Assembly (NCBI GenBank): GCA_902541365.1
Contig: CACBQK010000009.1
Location: 1-35,350 of the forward strand
DNA from: an uncultured SAR86 cluster bacterium
GTDB taxonomy: Bacteria; Pseudomonadota; Gammaproteobacteria; Magnimaribacterales; D2472
Reading direction: 5' to 3'
DNA length: 35,350 bases
This document shows positions 18,003 to 27,032 of the stretch, in pieces. Below the pieces are notes generated by a model. The model ran no database searches, was not told the origin of the DNA, and saw only the letters and a program-made list of their open reading frames with translations. The number at the start of each line of letters is the position of its first letter. Position 1 is the first letter of the stretch. The position numbers and the translations under genes were made by a program.

Positions 18003-21000
18003 TTAATTTTTTTTAGTCTGTTTTGATTAAACTCTTGAATTTTAAATGATCTTATAGGATTTGGTACTTGGGTCTTAGTTGACAATGCGCCGGTAGATTT
18101 ATTAACTCGAAGTGTAACTACGCTGTTCTCAATATCATTTTCTCCAAGAACAAAGTACTCATTTGAGCTACTTAGATCTGGATAATAATTAAAAAATTCT
18201 GCTGGATCCATAATGAATCTATCTATTACTGAACTAAATCTCCAAAAATAATTACCTGGAGAAACTTCTGTATAAAAGCTTACTCCTCCATCATCCATTG
18301 AAAGTAAGCCACCGACTACTGATTCATCAAATTCATCGATCAATTGAAGATATATTGAAGGTATCGAAATCCTCTCTCTGTCTGCTCCTACCTGGAAAGA
18401 AATAGAGATATTAGTAGTATTTTCATTACTAAAAGTTACTGCAAGATTAGATTGATAAAGGCCGTCAGGTATTTGAGTTCTATCAAGCGATACAGTATAA
18501 GTTCCAAAACCCTCAGAATCTACATTAGATGCAGTAATATTAAAGGCTGAAGAAATATCAGATACCAGAGAAGATACAGAAAGTTCTCCATCACCAACTT
18601 TTGAAACAATAAAATCAAATTCGTTAACCTCAACACCCATATTAAATGTTGATGTATCAATAGTGGCATAAGTAAAATCAAGACCCTCATCACTTATGAT
18701 TCTGTTAACAGCCTTTTGAAGATTTAATGCTCCGTATCCAAATTCGTCATCTTTACCTTCCTCACCAACATCATCAGTTAAATGGCCATCTGCAAGAAGT
18801 CCCTCTATCTGAAATGGTTGAAGCGTTGGAACAAGCGCATGTAAAATAGCTATTGCGCCAGCTGCATGGGGTGATGCCATAGAAGTTCCTTGAAGCAGAC
18901 TTAAGTCTTCATTTGTGTCATATGCTAAGATCCCATCACCATATCCATCTGCAGTTAGGTCTGCAGTTAAATCTCCTCCAGGAGCAGCAATATCAACTTG
19001 GTCGTTATAAGTTGAATAATATGCCCTATTTTGAAGGAAGTCAGTTGCAGCAACAGATATTACATTATTACAAGAAGCTGGATAACCATAAAAACCAGGT
19101 GCCTCTTGGGCCTCATTACCAGAAGAGGCAACAATTGTAATTCCTCTATTGTAAACATCATTTATAGCATTTTGATATGTTGAACCGCAGGATCCTCCAG
19201 TGCTTCCTAAACTCATATTAATTACTTTTACCGGAGTGGATCCTTGATAAACTGTATTACTTGCATTTGGTAATCCAGCAGCATATAAAAGTCCTTGAAC
19301 AATATCGCTTCTGAATCCAGTACCATCTCTACCAAGGACTCTAATAGGCAGAGTTTGTATACCAAAACCATTTATGCTTAAACCATTATTTAAAGCTGAT
19401 ATAGTGGTTGCTACATGTGTTCCATGTGAATCCACGGCTGCTTCAGAATCGGTAGGATCGGAATCATAGCCATCACCATCGCCAGCATTATTAAATGGTA
19501 CAAAATCAAAACCACCGTCTATAAAAGCAGCTTGTGCCCAAGCTGACGAAGTTGTTTCTGGAGAACCAGAGTCTAAGACTGCAACAGCAACATCTTTTAC
19601 ATCTCCACCAATAGTCGTTAGAACTGAATCGAGACCTATTTGAGCTAATCCCCATTGAAAAGGCCATAATGGATCAGTGCTAAAATGTGCTTGTTCTTTG
19701 AAATCAAGTTCTAAATTAAGTTTTGGAAATAGCTTTCTATAATGTTGAAGCAGTTTCCAATGTTTTAGATAATTAACTTGAGATATGTTATTTGATTCAA
19801 TTAAATAATCATCCTTAAAGATCTTATTAAATTCATCATTTAAATTAAAGTTGAGAACTCTTAGTCCTTTTGGAAGAATTTTATTAGATTCTACTAACTT
19901 TGCATCTAAACCACTAAGTTGAGTATTGAAGTTTGGCTGAATATAGTCGTCAGTATTAAAATCTTTTCCAAATGGTATGTATGAAATAAATCTGTTTCCA
20001 GCAAAATGATTTTGAGGATTTTTTAATGCAGATACACCAAAAATATTTGATCCCAAAGTTAAAACATACTTAGACGTTCCTGTATTAGATTTAACTACAG
20101 CATAATAATTACCAGTCGACGGTATTACGATTTGTTTAAAGGTAGAAGTTGATGTGGAGGTGTATGTAAAGTCTCCGAGAGTTCCATCTTCGTTGTAAAT
20201 AAGAAGATCAATATCCATACTGTCATATTCACAACAATAAAAACTTCCATCTTCTTCATAGATTAAACCTTCTACACTGAGTGTAAGTAATAAATTAGGT
20301 GCTCCTGAGAAAGAATACCAATCTTCGGGATCGACATTTGATACCTCTTCGGTTAGACAATAACCAAGATTATCAGGATCTTCAACACAATTACCATCAT
20401 CATCTAAAACAACAACTGTTTCAACATTATCTCCGATTCTACCAATAACATCTGTAGGGTTAAGAATTAACTGAGAAGACTCAATATCATTATTTGGAAC
20501 TGGAGGATAGCTAACTATGTCTGGAACATCTCCATCAATTAAAGTATAAGGATTTGATAATAATGTTCCTGAAATTGTCCAAGTATCTTTGATATCTGTA
20601 ACTGAAATCCTTAAATCTAAAACTCTTGATAATCCACCAACTTTATCTTCAGTAGCGGTTAACTGAACAAGATAAACATTATCAGTGTCTGTATCAGTAG
20701 GATCTTCATAATCAGCACCTTGGACATTATTGAATCTTAAATCTCCTGAGCCACCAGACACATTGGTTAAAGAGAGAATTCCAGCATCATCACCGCCTGT
20801 AATTTCCCAAGAAAAAGAATCACTTTCAGGGTCTGTCACACTTATATTTGCTATTAATCTAGTATTTTCCTCAACAGATATTTCTTCTGGAATATTAAAT
20901 TCAGGTGCTTCCTCTACATTTGTAACTGTAATTTGAACACTTTGAGTAGTTCTATTAAATCCATCATCTGCAAAAACAGATATTTCATAGACATTATTTG

Positions 21001-24000
21001 CATCTCCATCAGTAGGAAGCTCATAATTTAAACCGCCCTCAAAGAATAATAAATTGCTAACTATCGAAAAGCCTGATGAATCATCACCGCTAACACCAAT
21101 TGTTAATTCATTATTTTCTGGATCTGTGACCGAAAATGTTGCTATTTCGGCAATATTTTCAGATAAAGTATATGATGACTCTAAACCGCTGATTACCGGA
21201 GGATTGTTTACCTCAAGAACAGTGATACTAATATTATCTGATTGCGTTATACGCTCACCATCAGTTGCTTGAAGATTGATCTCATAAACATTATTACCAT
21301 CACTATCTGACGGATTTGAATAATCTGGAGCTGTAACAAAAGATAAATTATTCGTATCAGAAATTGTGAAAAGGGATGCATCGGTTCCTATTACACTAAC
21401 TGAGACCTCATCTCCGTCAGCATCTGAAGTAGTAATATCAAAAACATTTAATTGCCCATTAGTTACCTCTACATCAAGCAATAAATCAACGAATACGGGG
21501 TTATTATCATTTAAATTAATTACAGTAACTTGAAACTCAGGAGATGTTGCTGACAACTCTCCATCAGTTGCAATTACATTTATGCTATAAACATTATCTT
21601 GATCACTATCAGTTGGATTTTCATAATCTGGAGTACCATTGTAGGAAATAGTATTATCAGAAATTACAAATGACGAAGCATCTGTTCCTGTCAAACTAAA
21701 TGTAAGCTGATCACCATCTGGATCAAGTACATCTTGAGGTACATCTATGGTTTCAGAGTTATTGGTATTTTCTTGGTATTCAAATGCAACAGTCCCAAGA
21801 ATCCATTCAGGGGCTTCATTTACATTTGATATATTTATAACAACAGCCTGGTTTGTAGAATTAATACCATCATTGGCGATTACATTTATTGAATAACTAT
21901 TTTTACTTTCAAAATCAGGATTTGATTTAAAGCTCAAAACTCCTGATGAGGTAATTTGGATTGAATCAGCATCCGTTCCGCTGAGTGAGAACGATAATTC
22001 ATCGTTGTCAGCATCAGAGGCAGTAATTGTTGCTATAGATGTTTGATTTTCTGGAACCGTAAACGAAGACTCAGAAGTTATGATTGGAGAATTATCATTT
22101 ATATTTGTAACTGAAATTTCAACTTCTTGTGATGTTGTATTCAAGTCATCACTGAAATTAACATTAAAAATATATCTGTTGTTTCCATCTGAATCCTCTG
22201 GATCCTCATAATCTTTTGAAGAAGATGTTAGTGAAGCATTTAATCCATCAAATGAAAGTGAAAATAAATTACTATCAACACCAGATAATGAATATGTAAT
22301 TGTGTCATTTTGAGGATCAGTTACAGTAAATGAAATAGAAATATTTTCATTTTCATCAAAAGATTGCGACGACAAACCCTCAATTATTGGATTTCCTTCG
22401 TTTTCAACATCCAGAATAGTTATTGATAATTCTTCTGAAATTGAATCAGTTCCATCTGATGCTTCAACTGATATGTCATATTGATTATCAGTGTTTGAGT
22501 CATTTGGATTCTCAAAGTCGGGATTAGTGTTAAATGTAATTTGGCCCGATGTCGATATAGATAACTTATCAGCATCACTTCCAGATAGAGAAAAACCTAT
22601 AGGATCATTTTCAATATCATCAACGGATACAGTCAATACAACAAGAGTATTCTCATCAATACTAGATGTTGATACGAAATCCGTAAAAGTAGGTACATCA
22701 TTTACAGATGCAATATCTATATTCACCGATGCAGTTGAAGAAGATCCATCCACATTTACATTGTAGATAAAAGAATCAGTTCCAAAGTAATTCTCATCTG
22801 GCGTATATGTCATAGAATTATCTTGATTTAATCTGACAACACCATTTGAGGGTGATGTAAATGTCAAGATTAGACCATAGTAATCACTACCCGAACTAAT
22901 TGTGTCATTTGAGAGAGGTGAAAAAGTAATATCTTCGTCTTCATTAAGATCGAGAGTGTCATCAACTAAACCTAATGTTTGTTCAAGTGACGATTCATCA
23001 ATATTTTGATCAGATGCAATGATAGAATTTAGATTTGTTAAGTAGCTTTGAATTCTTGCAGAGTCATATGTCTCATTAGCAAGTGATATTACGTCATTAA
23101 TAAATGTACCATTACTAAAATTGATAATTGCATTTGTAACAGTTTGATCATTTCGAACTGATATTTTTTTTACAACTGCTTGTAATGATGATGCAAATAA
23201 ATCTAATGATTCTGAAGAAGATAAGCTATTAGCAACAGCAACATCATTTACATAGTCACTTATAAATGCAGAGGTTTCTATATATTCTGATAAATCAAGA
23301 CCATCATCCGTTGGATACGTAATTCCTGAATCAATTACTGACTGCAAATTACTAATTAAAATTTCAAAGAATGTTTGAGAATTTATAGATGAAGAATTAA
23401 CCTCATTTACATATTTTTGTGAAGCAAAACTTATTAAAAATAATTGTGAGTTAATTTCAAAATATTTGTTTAAAGCAGAGCTTTCACCAATATTTGCTAC
23501 AGGATCAACAGTATATATATCAATAGAATCGTCAATACTAAGCATAGAATTGATACTCAGCGTACCTGTGTTTAGGTAATCTAGAGTCGTTAAAGCAGAA
23601 ACAGTTCTGGGGGAATTAGATGAAGCCTTATGAGATAAACTTAAATTTTCAAAGTTAAGGGAAGTATTTGGATCAATTCCACCAAGAGATATGATATCTT
23701 GTGGATCATCAGGTAATTCAAAGATACCAGTTGAGTCTGAGGTTGAGGAAGGCTCGTTATCATCTAAATTAAAATTTGAATTTATATCTAAAAAAACATT
23801 AGAACTTGAAATGTAACTTGACCCAGTAACAACACCCTGGGAATTTCCAATTACATTTGTTGATACTGATCTTGATGTAGAAACCCCAGCAGAATTAGAA
23901 CATGTTAAGGTGAATGGATTAGCGCCAGCAGTATTTAAAGTAATTGACTCAGAACCTGATAAAGCTTTAGAGCCTGACCATGAGCCTGAAGCAGTGCATG

Positions 24001-24187
24001 ATGTTGCATTTGCTGTTGACCAAGTTAATGTAACTGTCGATCCAATATACACTTGGGTATCTGAAACAGATAATGTAATTGTTGCACTTGGAACTGAGGG
24101 TTCTGAAGAACCACCACCTCCTCCACCTCCGCCGCAACTAGATATGGCAAAGAGTAAAATAACAAAAACCGAAAGTTTGGAATACAT
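17999..24187 (-). CDS. Giant subtilase (S8) lipoprotein with cadherin-like repeats
   Basis: 2062 aa. Lipoprotein signal with lipobox ISSC, Cys18, followed by eight glycines. Order of regions: Ig-like domain (about 33-110); a short calcium-motif segment (DINSNFNLDDNEPS); a helical region to about 420; one tandem-95/VCBS-like repeat (EDITFSPLSNDTI to SVNDVP); seven cadherin-like repeats of ~90-100 residues (about 500-1205) with recurrent Asp-rich calcium motifs such as DADGDE and DPENNE; a PPC-like beta domain (about 1230-1390); the subtilisin catalytic domain with Asp1539 (AVLDSG), His1588 (DSHGTHVA) and Ser1769 (GTSMASPH); and a beta-rich C-terminus. Likely a surface-exposed protease for protein scavenging or processing of surface proteins. 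The long repeat stalk lies between anchor and enzyme. It follows the GH16 gene by 47 bases. Confidence 0.92.
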   Translation of the reverse strand: MYSKLSVFVILLFAISSCGGGGGGGGSSEPSVPSATITLSVSDTQVYIGSTVTLTWSTANATSCTASGSWSGSKALSGSESITLNTAGANPFTLTCSNSAGVSTSRSVSTNVIGNSQGVVTGSSYISSSNVFLDINSNFNLDDNEPSSTSDSTGIFELPDDPQDIISLGGIDPNTSLNFENLSLSHKASSNSPRTVSALTTLDYLNTGTLSINSMLSIDDSIDIYTVDPVANIGESSALNKYFEINSQLFLISFASQKYVNEVNSSSINSQTFFEILISNLQSVIDSGITYPTDDGLDLSEYIETSAFISDYVNDVAVANSLSSSESLDLFASSLQAVVKKISVRNDQTVTNAIINFSNGTFINDVISLANETYDSARIQSYLTNLNSIIASDQNIDESSLEQTLGLVDDTLDLNEDEDITFSPLSNDTISSGSDYYGLILTFTSPSNGVVRLNQDNSMTYTPDENYFGTDSFIYNVNVDGSSSTASVNIDIASVNDVPTFTDFVSTSSIDENTLVVLTVSVDDIENDPIGFSLSGSDADKLSISTSGQITFNTNPDFENPNDSNTDNQYDISVEASDGTDSISEELSITILDVENEGNPIIEGLSSQSFDENENISISFTVTDPQNDTITYSLSGVDSNLFSLSFDGLNASLTSSSKDYEDPEDSDGNNRYIFNVNFSDDLNTTSQEVEISVTNINDNSPIITSESSFTVPENQTSIATITASDADNDELSFSLSGTDADSIQITSSGVLSFKSNPDFESKNSYSINVIANDGINSTNQAVVINISNVNEAPEWILGTVAFEYQENTNNSETIDVPQDVLDPDGDQLTFSLTGTDASSFVISDNTISYNGTPDYENPTDSDQDNVYSINVIATDGELSATSPEFQVTVINLNDNNPVFVDLLLDVEVTNGQLNVFDITTSDADGDEVSVSVIGTDASLFTISDTNNLSFVTAPDYSNPSDSDGNNVYEINLQATDGERITQSDNISITVLEVNNPPVISGLESSYTLSENIAEIATFSVTDPENNELTIGVSGDDSSGFSIVSNLLFFEGGLNYELPTDGDANNVYEISVFADDGFNRTTQSVQITVTNVEEAPEFNIPEEISVEENTRLIANISVTDPESDSFSWEITGGDDAGILSLTNVSGGSGDLRFNNVQGADYEDPTDTDTDNVYLVQLTATEDKVGGLSRVLDLRISVTDIKDTWTISGTLLSNPYTLIDGDVPDIVSYPPVPNNDIESSQLILNPTDVIGRIGDNVETVVVLDDDGNCVEDPDNLGYCLTEEVSNVDPEDWYSFSGAPNLLLTLSVEGLIYEEDGSFYCCEYDSMDIDLLIYNEDGTLGDFTYTSTSTSTFKQIVIPSTGNYYAVVKSNTGTSKYVLTLGSNIFGVSALKNPQNHFAGNRFISYIPFGKDFNTDDYIQPNFNTQLSGLDAKLVESNKILPKGLRVLNFNLNDEFNKIFKDDYLIESNNISQVNYLKHWKLLQHYRKLFPKLNLELDFKEQAHFSTDPLWPFQWGLAQIGLDSVLTTIGGDVKDVAVAVLDSGSPETTSSAWAQAAFIDGGFDFVPFNNAGDGDGYDSDPTDSEAAVDSHGTHVATTISALNNGLSINGFGIQTLPIRVLGRDGTGFRSDIVQGLLYAAGLPNASNTVYQGSTPVKVINMSLGSTGGSCGSTYQNAINDVYNRGITIVASSGNEAQEAPGFYGYPASCNNVISVAATDFLQNRAYYSTYNDQVDIAAPGGDLTADLTADGYGDGILAYDTNEDLSLLQGTSMASPHAAGAIAILHALVPTLQPFQIEGLLADGHLTDDVGEEGKDDEFGYGALNLQKAVNRIISDEGLDFTYATIDTSTFNMGVEVNEFDFIVSKVGDGELSVSSLVSDISSAFNITASNVDSEGFGTYTVSLDRTQIPDGLYQSNLAVTFSNENTTNISISFQVGADRERISIPSIYLQLIDEFDESVVGGLLSMDDGGVSFYTEVSPGNYFWRFSSVIDRFIMDPAEFFNYYPDLSSSNEYFVLGENDIENSVVTLRVNKSTGALSTKTQVPNPIRSFKIQEFNQNRLKKIN

Positions 24188-24234
24188 TGCTATGGTATTT
24201 TAAGTGAGTTTCAAGAAAATTAAAATGTTAAATT

Positions 24235-25146
24235 TTAAAGCGTTTCATATTTTATCCAATCTATTAAAAATCTTTTGCTATCGGGACAGTTAATAATATC
24301 GTCAACGGAACATAAATCGTTATTATCAATATAGTTACCAACAAAATTTCCACCAACTGCAACATTTATTATCAAATAAAATACCTCATTGAATGGATAA
24401 TTTTCATCAAAACCTATTTGACTGGAATTGATCTCAAATACAGTATGTTGTTCATTCAAAACAAATTTCATATAGTTTTCTTCCCATGTGAATGAGAGTT
24501 CATGAAATAATTCGTTAAGGTTTTCAGATTGAGCTAAAGTATGTGATCCACCGAGGAATTTGTGATTTGATGGATCTGAACCAAAGTGAATTGTTGAAAG
24601 AATTTCTTGCATATTATTTCCGCGTATTTCAACCAAATCTATTTCGCCGCTAGCTGGCCACCCACCATATATTGATTCTGATGGCATCATCCAAATAGCA
24701 GGCCACATTCCTACACCTTGAGGAGATCTAAAACGAACTGTAATTTTACCTGGATGAGTAAAATCAACCTTGTTTTCTGTAACCAGTTTTGCTGATGTAT
24801 AGCTAAATCCATTTATAGAATCATTTAGCGGAGTAATTCTTAAACAACCATTTATTATATTCGAATTGTTTGGGCTCTCCGTATAATATTGGCTCTCATT
24901 ATTTCCCCAGCCTGGAATTCCATATTCAGCTCCATTTCCAATAATTGCTGTCCAGTTATTTGTATAAACGAGATCCATAAAATCATCTATCCATATAATA
25001 TTTTCCATCGGTCCATCATAATTTTCACATACATGTGCTTGGTAGGGTGATGATGGAGGTTCTTCAGGTGGAACCAAGATTGCAGATGAACCACCTCCCC
25101 CACATGAAGAAACTAAAAATATAAGAAAAATGAATCTAATATTCAT
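24235..25146 (-). CDS. GH16 glycoside hydrolase lipoprotein (laminarinase-like)
   Basis: Predicted endo-beta-1,3-glucanase-type enzyme. 303 aa from ATG 25146; a TTG codon lies one codon upstream. Lipoprotein signal IRFIFLIFLVSSC followed by a Gly-rich tether, like that of the adjacent subtilase. The GH16 catalytic motif is SGEIDLVEIRG with Glu168 (nucleophile), Asp170 and Glu173 (acid/base). Surrounding segments GMWPAIWMMPS, FHELSFTWEENYMKFVLN and PFNEVFYLIINVAVGGNF fit the laminarinase branch of GH16. Laminarin from diatoms is the likely natural substrate, by family and presumed habitat; the exact specificity cannot be read from sequence. The start sits right at the stop of the AGCS symporter gene. 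Confidence 0.9.
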   Translation of the reverse strand: MNIRFIFLIFLVSSCGGGGSSAILVPPEEPPSSPYQAHVCENYDGPMENIIWIDDFMDLVYTNNWTAIIGNGAEYGIPGWGNNESQYYTESPNNSNIINGCLRITPLNDSINGFSYTSAKLVTENKVDFTHPGKITVRFRSPQGVGMWPAIWMMPSESIYGGWPASGEIDLVEIRGNNMQEILSTIHFGSDPSNHKFLGGSHTLAQSENLNELFHELSFTWEENYMKFVLNEQHTVFEINSSQIGFDENYPFNEVFYLIINVAVGGNFVGNYIDNNDLCSVDDIINCPDSKRFLIDWIKYETL

Positions 25147-25149
25147 CAA

Positions 25150-26805
25150 TTAGTTATATTCGTTGGAAAGCTCCTTAACCTCTTTTCTCAGAAAAAATAA
25201 AGCAATCAAGTTAGGAATAGAAACCAATGCTACACTCACATATGCAATATTCCAAACAATTGTTGTATCTATAACTGCTGCTAAAACGAAGCATAAAACA
25301 TAGAAGTTTCTATACCAAAAGACTGCCCTTTCACCAAAGATATATGCTGTTGATCTATCTCCATAATAACACCAAGTTATTGCGGTAGAAAAAGCAAATA
25401 AAAGTAAAGAAATTGCAACCAATTTGCCACCATATTCTCCAAAGGTACCTTGCGAAAACGCTTTTGCAGTCAGTTCAGCTGAGCTGACCAAAGATTTACC
25501 TTCCACTATTACGGTCTCTGAAATTTTTCCTTTTGAAATATTTAATTCTCCGGAGTAAAGACCGTTTCCATCTCTGACAATAATATCTTCAGCTATTGAT
25601 CTTGAGTGTAAAACTGTAATATCTGACTTTGTTAATTTACCATCTCTAACCTCGAGAACTCCTGAGAATTCATTTATACCTGAATCTAATGATTGAACGT
25701 AATTTGTTAATTTAACCATTTGATCAGGAAATACATATGATCCATCTGGATTTTCTTCATCACTGAAAGTACCATCCAGGATTACCATATCAGTCTTTGA
25801 AAAAGTGGTATCAAATTTTTCTGTCCAAACACCACTAGATAAAATAACGAGAGCAGTTACGCTACAAACAACGATAGTATCAATGAAAGGTTCTAATATA
25901 GATACGATCCCTTGATCAATTGAGGTATTCTTTGATGAAGCATGTGCAATTGGTGATGAGCCCTGGCCAGCTTCATTTGAGTACAAGCCTCTTGCCACAC
26001 CATATTTTAAACTCATTGCAAAACTTGCTCCCAAGAATCCACCTACAGCAGCTGAACCAGTAAATACTTGAGCGAATATTGCATTAAATGATGGAATAAT
26101 ATTTTGATAATTTTCTATAAGAATTATTAAAGCTCCACCAAAATATATTAAACCCATAATTGGAATAATCTTACTTGCCACTGAGGCTATTCTTCTTATG
26201 CCACCAATAATGATTACCCAAAGTAATGCGCCCAAGAATAGACCAGTTAAAATTTTAGGGACTGAAAACTCAGTACTCATTACAAGAGCAATATTATTGA
26301 TTTGTGGCATATTTCCAGAACCAATAGCAGTGATCATCATAAGAAATGCAAAAAGAATTCCAGCCCATTTCATATTTAGTGCATGCTCAATGTAATACAT
26401 TGGCCCTCCTGATATAGAACCATCATCAAGTTTAGTTCTATATTTATGACCCATTGTCACTTCAACAAACTTAGTGGTCATACCAAATATTGCTGTGATC
26501 CACATCCAGAAAATTGCAGCAGGACCACCTGTCCATATTGCCAATGCAACTCCGCCAATATTTCCTGTTCCAACAGCCCCTGACATAGCTGTAGTTAATG
26601 CTTCAAAACCAGAGGTTTCTCCATCTGCATCATCTTTATGACTTTTTCCAGAAACTAACTTCCAAGCTTTTCCAAAAAACTTGAATTGGGGAAAACCCAG
26701 ATAAACAGTAAAAAATATACCCGTTCCAACCAGCAATATTGGAAACCACCATGAACCACTTAGATATCCATCTAGAGTAATTAGAAAATTATTAAATTGA
26801 GCCAT
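25150..26805 (-). CDS. AGCS-family Na+/amino-acid symporter with extra domain
   Basis: Sodium-coupled alanine/glycine-type symporter of the inner membrane, 551 aa. Family segments: GTGNIGGVALAIWTGGPAA, FVEVTMGHKYR, GGPMYYIE, LYSNEAGQGSSPIAH and CYYGDRSTAYIFG. About ten or eleven hydrophobic helices are visible. Between ILSSGVW (residue 327) and LTAKAFSQGTFG (about 443) lies a hydrophilic stretch of ~115 residues that ordinary AGCS proteins lack. It contains beta-like repeats (EVRDGKLTKSDITVL, IIVRDGNGLYSGELNI). Na+ from the NQR pump could drive uptake. It starts two bases after the glutaredoxin gene. Confidence 0.9.
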   Translation of the reverse strand: MAQFNNFLITLDGYLSGSWWFPILLVGTGIFFTVYLGFPQFKFFGKAWKLVSGKSHKDDADGETSGFEALTTAMSGAVGTGNIGGVALAIWTGGPAAIFWMWITAIFGMTTKFVEVTMGHKYRTKLDDGSISGGPMYYIEHALNMKWAGILFAFLMMITAIGSGNMPQINNIALVMSTEFSVPKILTGLFLGALLWVIIIGGIRRIASVASKIIPIMGLIYFGGALIILIENYQNIIPSFNAIFAQVFTGSAAVGGFLGASFAMSLKYGVARGLYSNEAGQGSSPIAHASSKNTSIDQGIVSILEPFIDTIVVCSVTALVILSSGVWTEKFDTTFSKTDMVILDGTFSDEENPDGSYVFPDQMVKLTNYVQSLDSGINEFSGVLEVRDGKLTKSDITVLHSRSIAEDIIVRDGNGLYSGELNISKGKISETVIVEGKSLVSSAELTAKAFSQGTFGEYGGKLVAISLLLFAFSTAITWCYYGDRSTAYIFGERAVFWYRNFYVLCFVLAAVIDTTIVWNIAYVSVALVSIPNLIALFFLRKEVKELSNEYN

Positions 26806-26807
26806 AT

Positions 26808-27032
26808 CTATTCCTTAAAATAATCAACCAAATCTGTATAACCGCCAATAAGCTTATCATTAATAAAAATTTGTGGCATTGTTCTTGCATATTTATTCTT
26901 TTCAAGAAGAAGATCTATATTGTTATCTTCTTCAATATTAATTGATTCATACTCATAGCCTTTTTGTTCAATTAATATTTTAGCTCGATCACAATATGAG
27001 CATCTATACTTTGTAAAAATTAGAAATTTCAT
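26808..27032 (-). CDS. Glutaredoxin
   Basis: Small glutathione-dependent thiol-disulfide oxidoreductase, 74 aa. Active site RCSYCDRA with Cys11 and Cys14 (CPYC-like with Ser in place of Pro), cis-proline loop TMPQIFIND, and the glutathione-binding GGYTDL. The length and features fit a GrxC-type dithiol glutaredoxin slightly trimmed at the end. The ATG overlaps the holB stop (TAATG) and the AGCS symporter follows two bases later, so it looks like part of the same transcript. E. coli has ycfH/tatD after holB instead. Confidence 0.9.
   Translation of the reverse strand: MKFLIFTKYRCSYCDRAKILIEQKGYEYESINIEEDNNIDLLLEKNKYARTMPQIFINDKLIGGYTDLVDYFKE

Noticed and set aside
24110..24137. Run of glycine codons after the lipobox as a phase-variable microsatellite
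   Set aside because: The unit is three bases with mixed third positions, so slippage would change length without a frameshift; it reads as an ordinary polyglycine tether.
18913..24203. Several plus-strand open frames of 68-97 codons opposite the subtilase gene
   Set aside because: They are antisense shadows of the repeat-rich coding sequence; the translations are low-complexity with no ribosome sites or motifs.
24220..24238. Possible terminator between the GH16 and subtilase genes (TTAAAAT / ATTTTAA arms)
   Set aside because: The stem is 7 bp of only A/T with a weak T-run; it would be unstable, and such patterns are expected by chance in this DNA.
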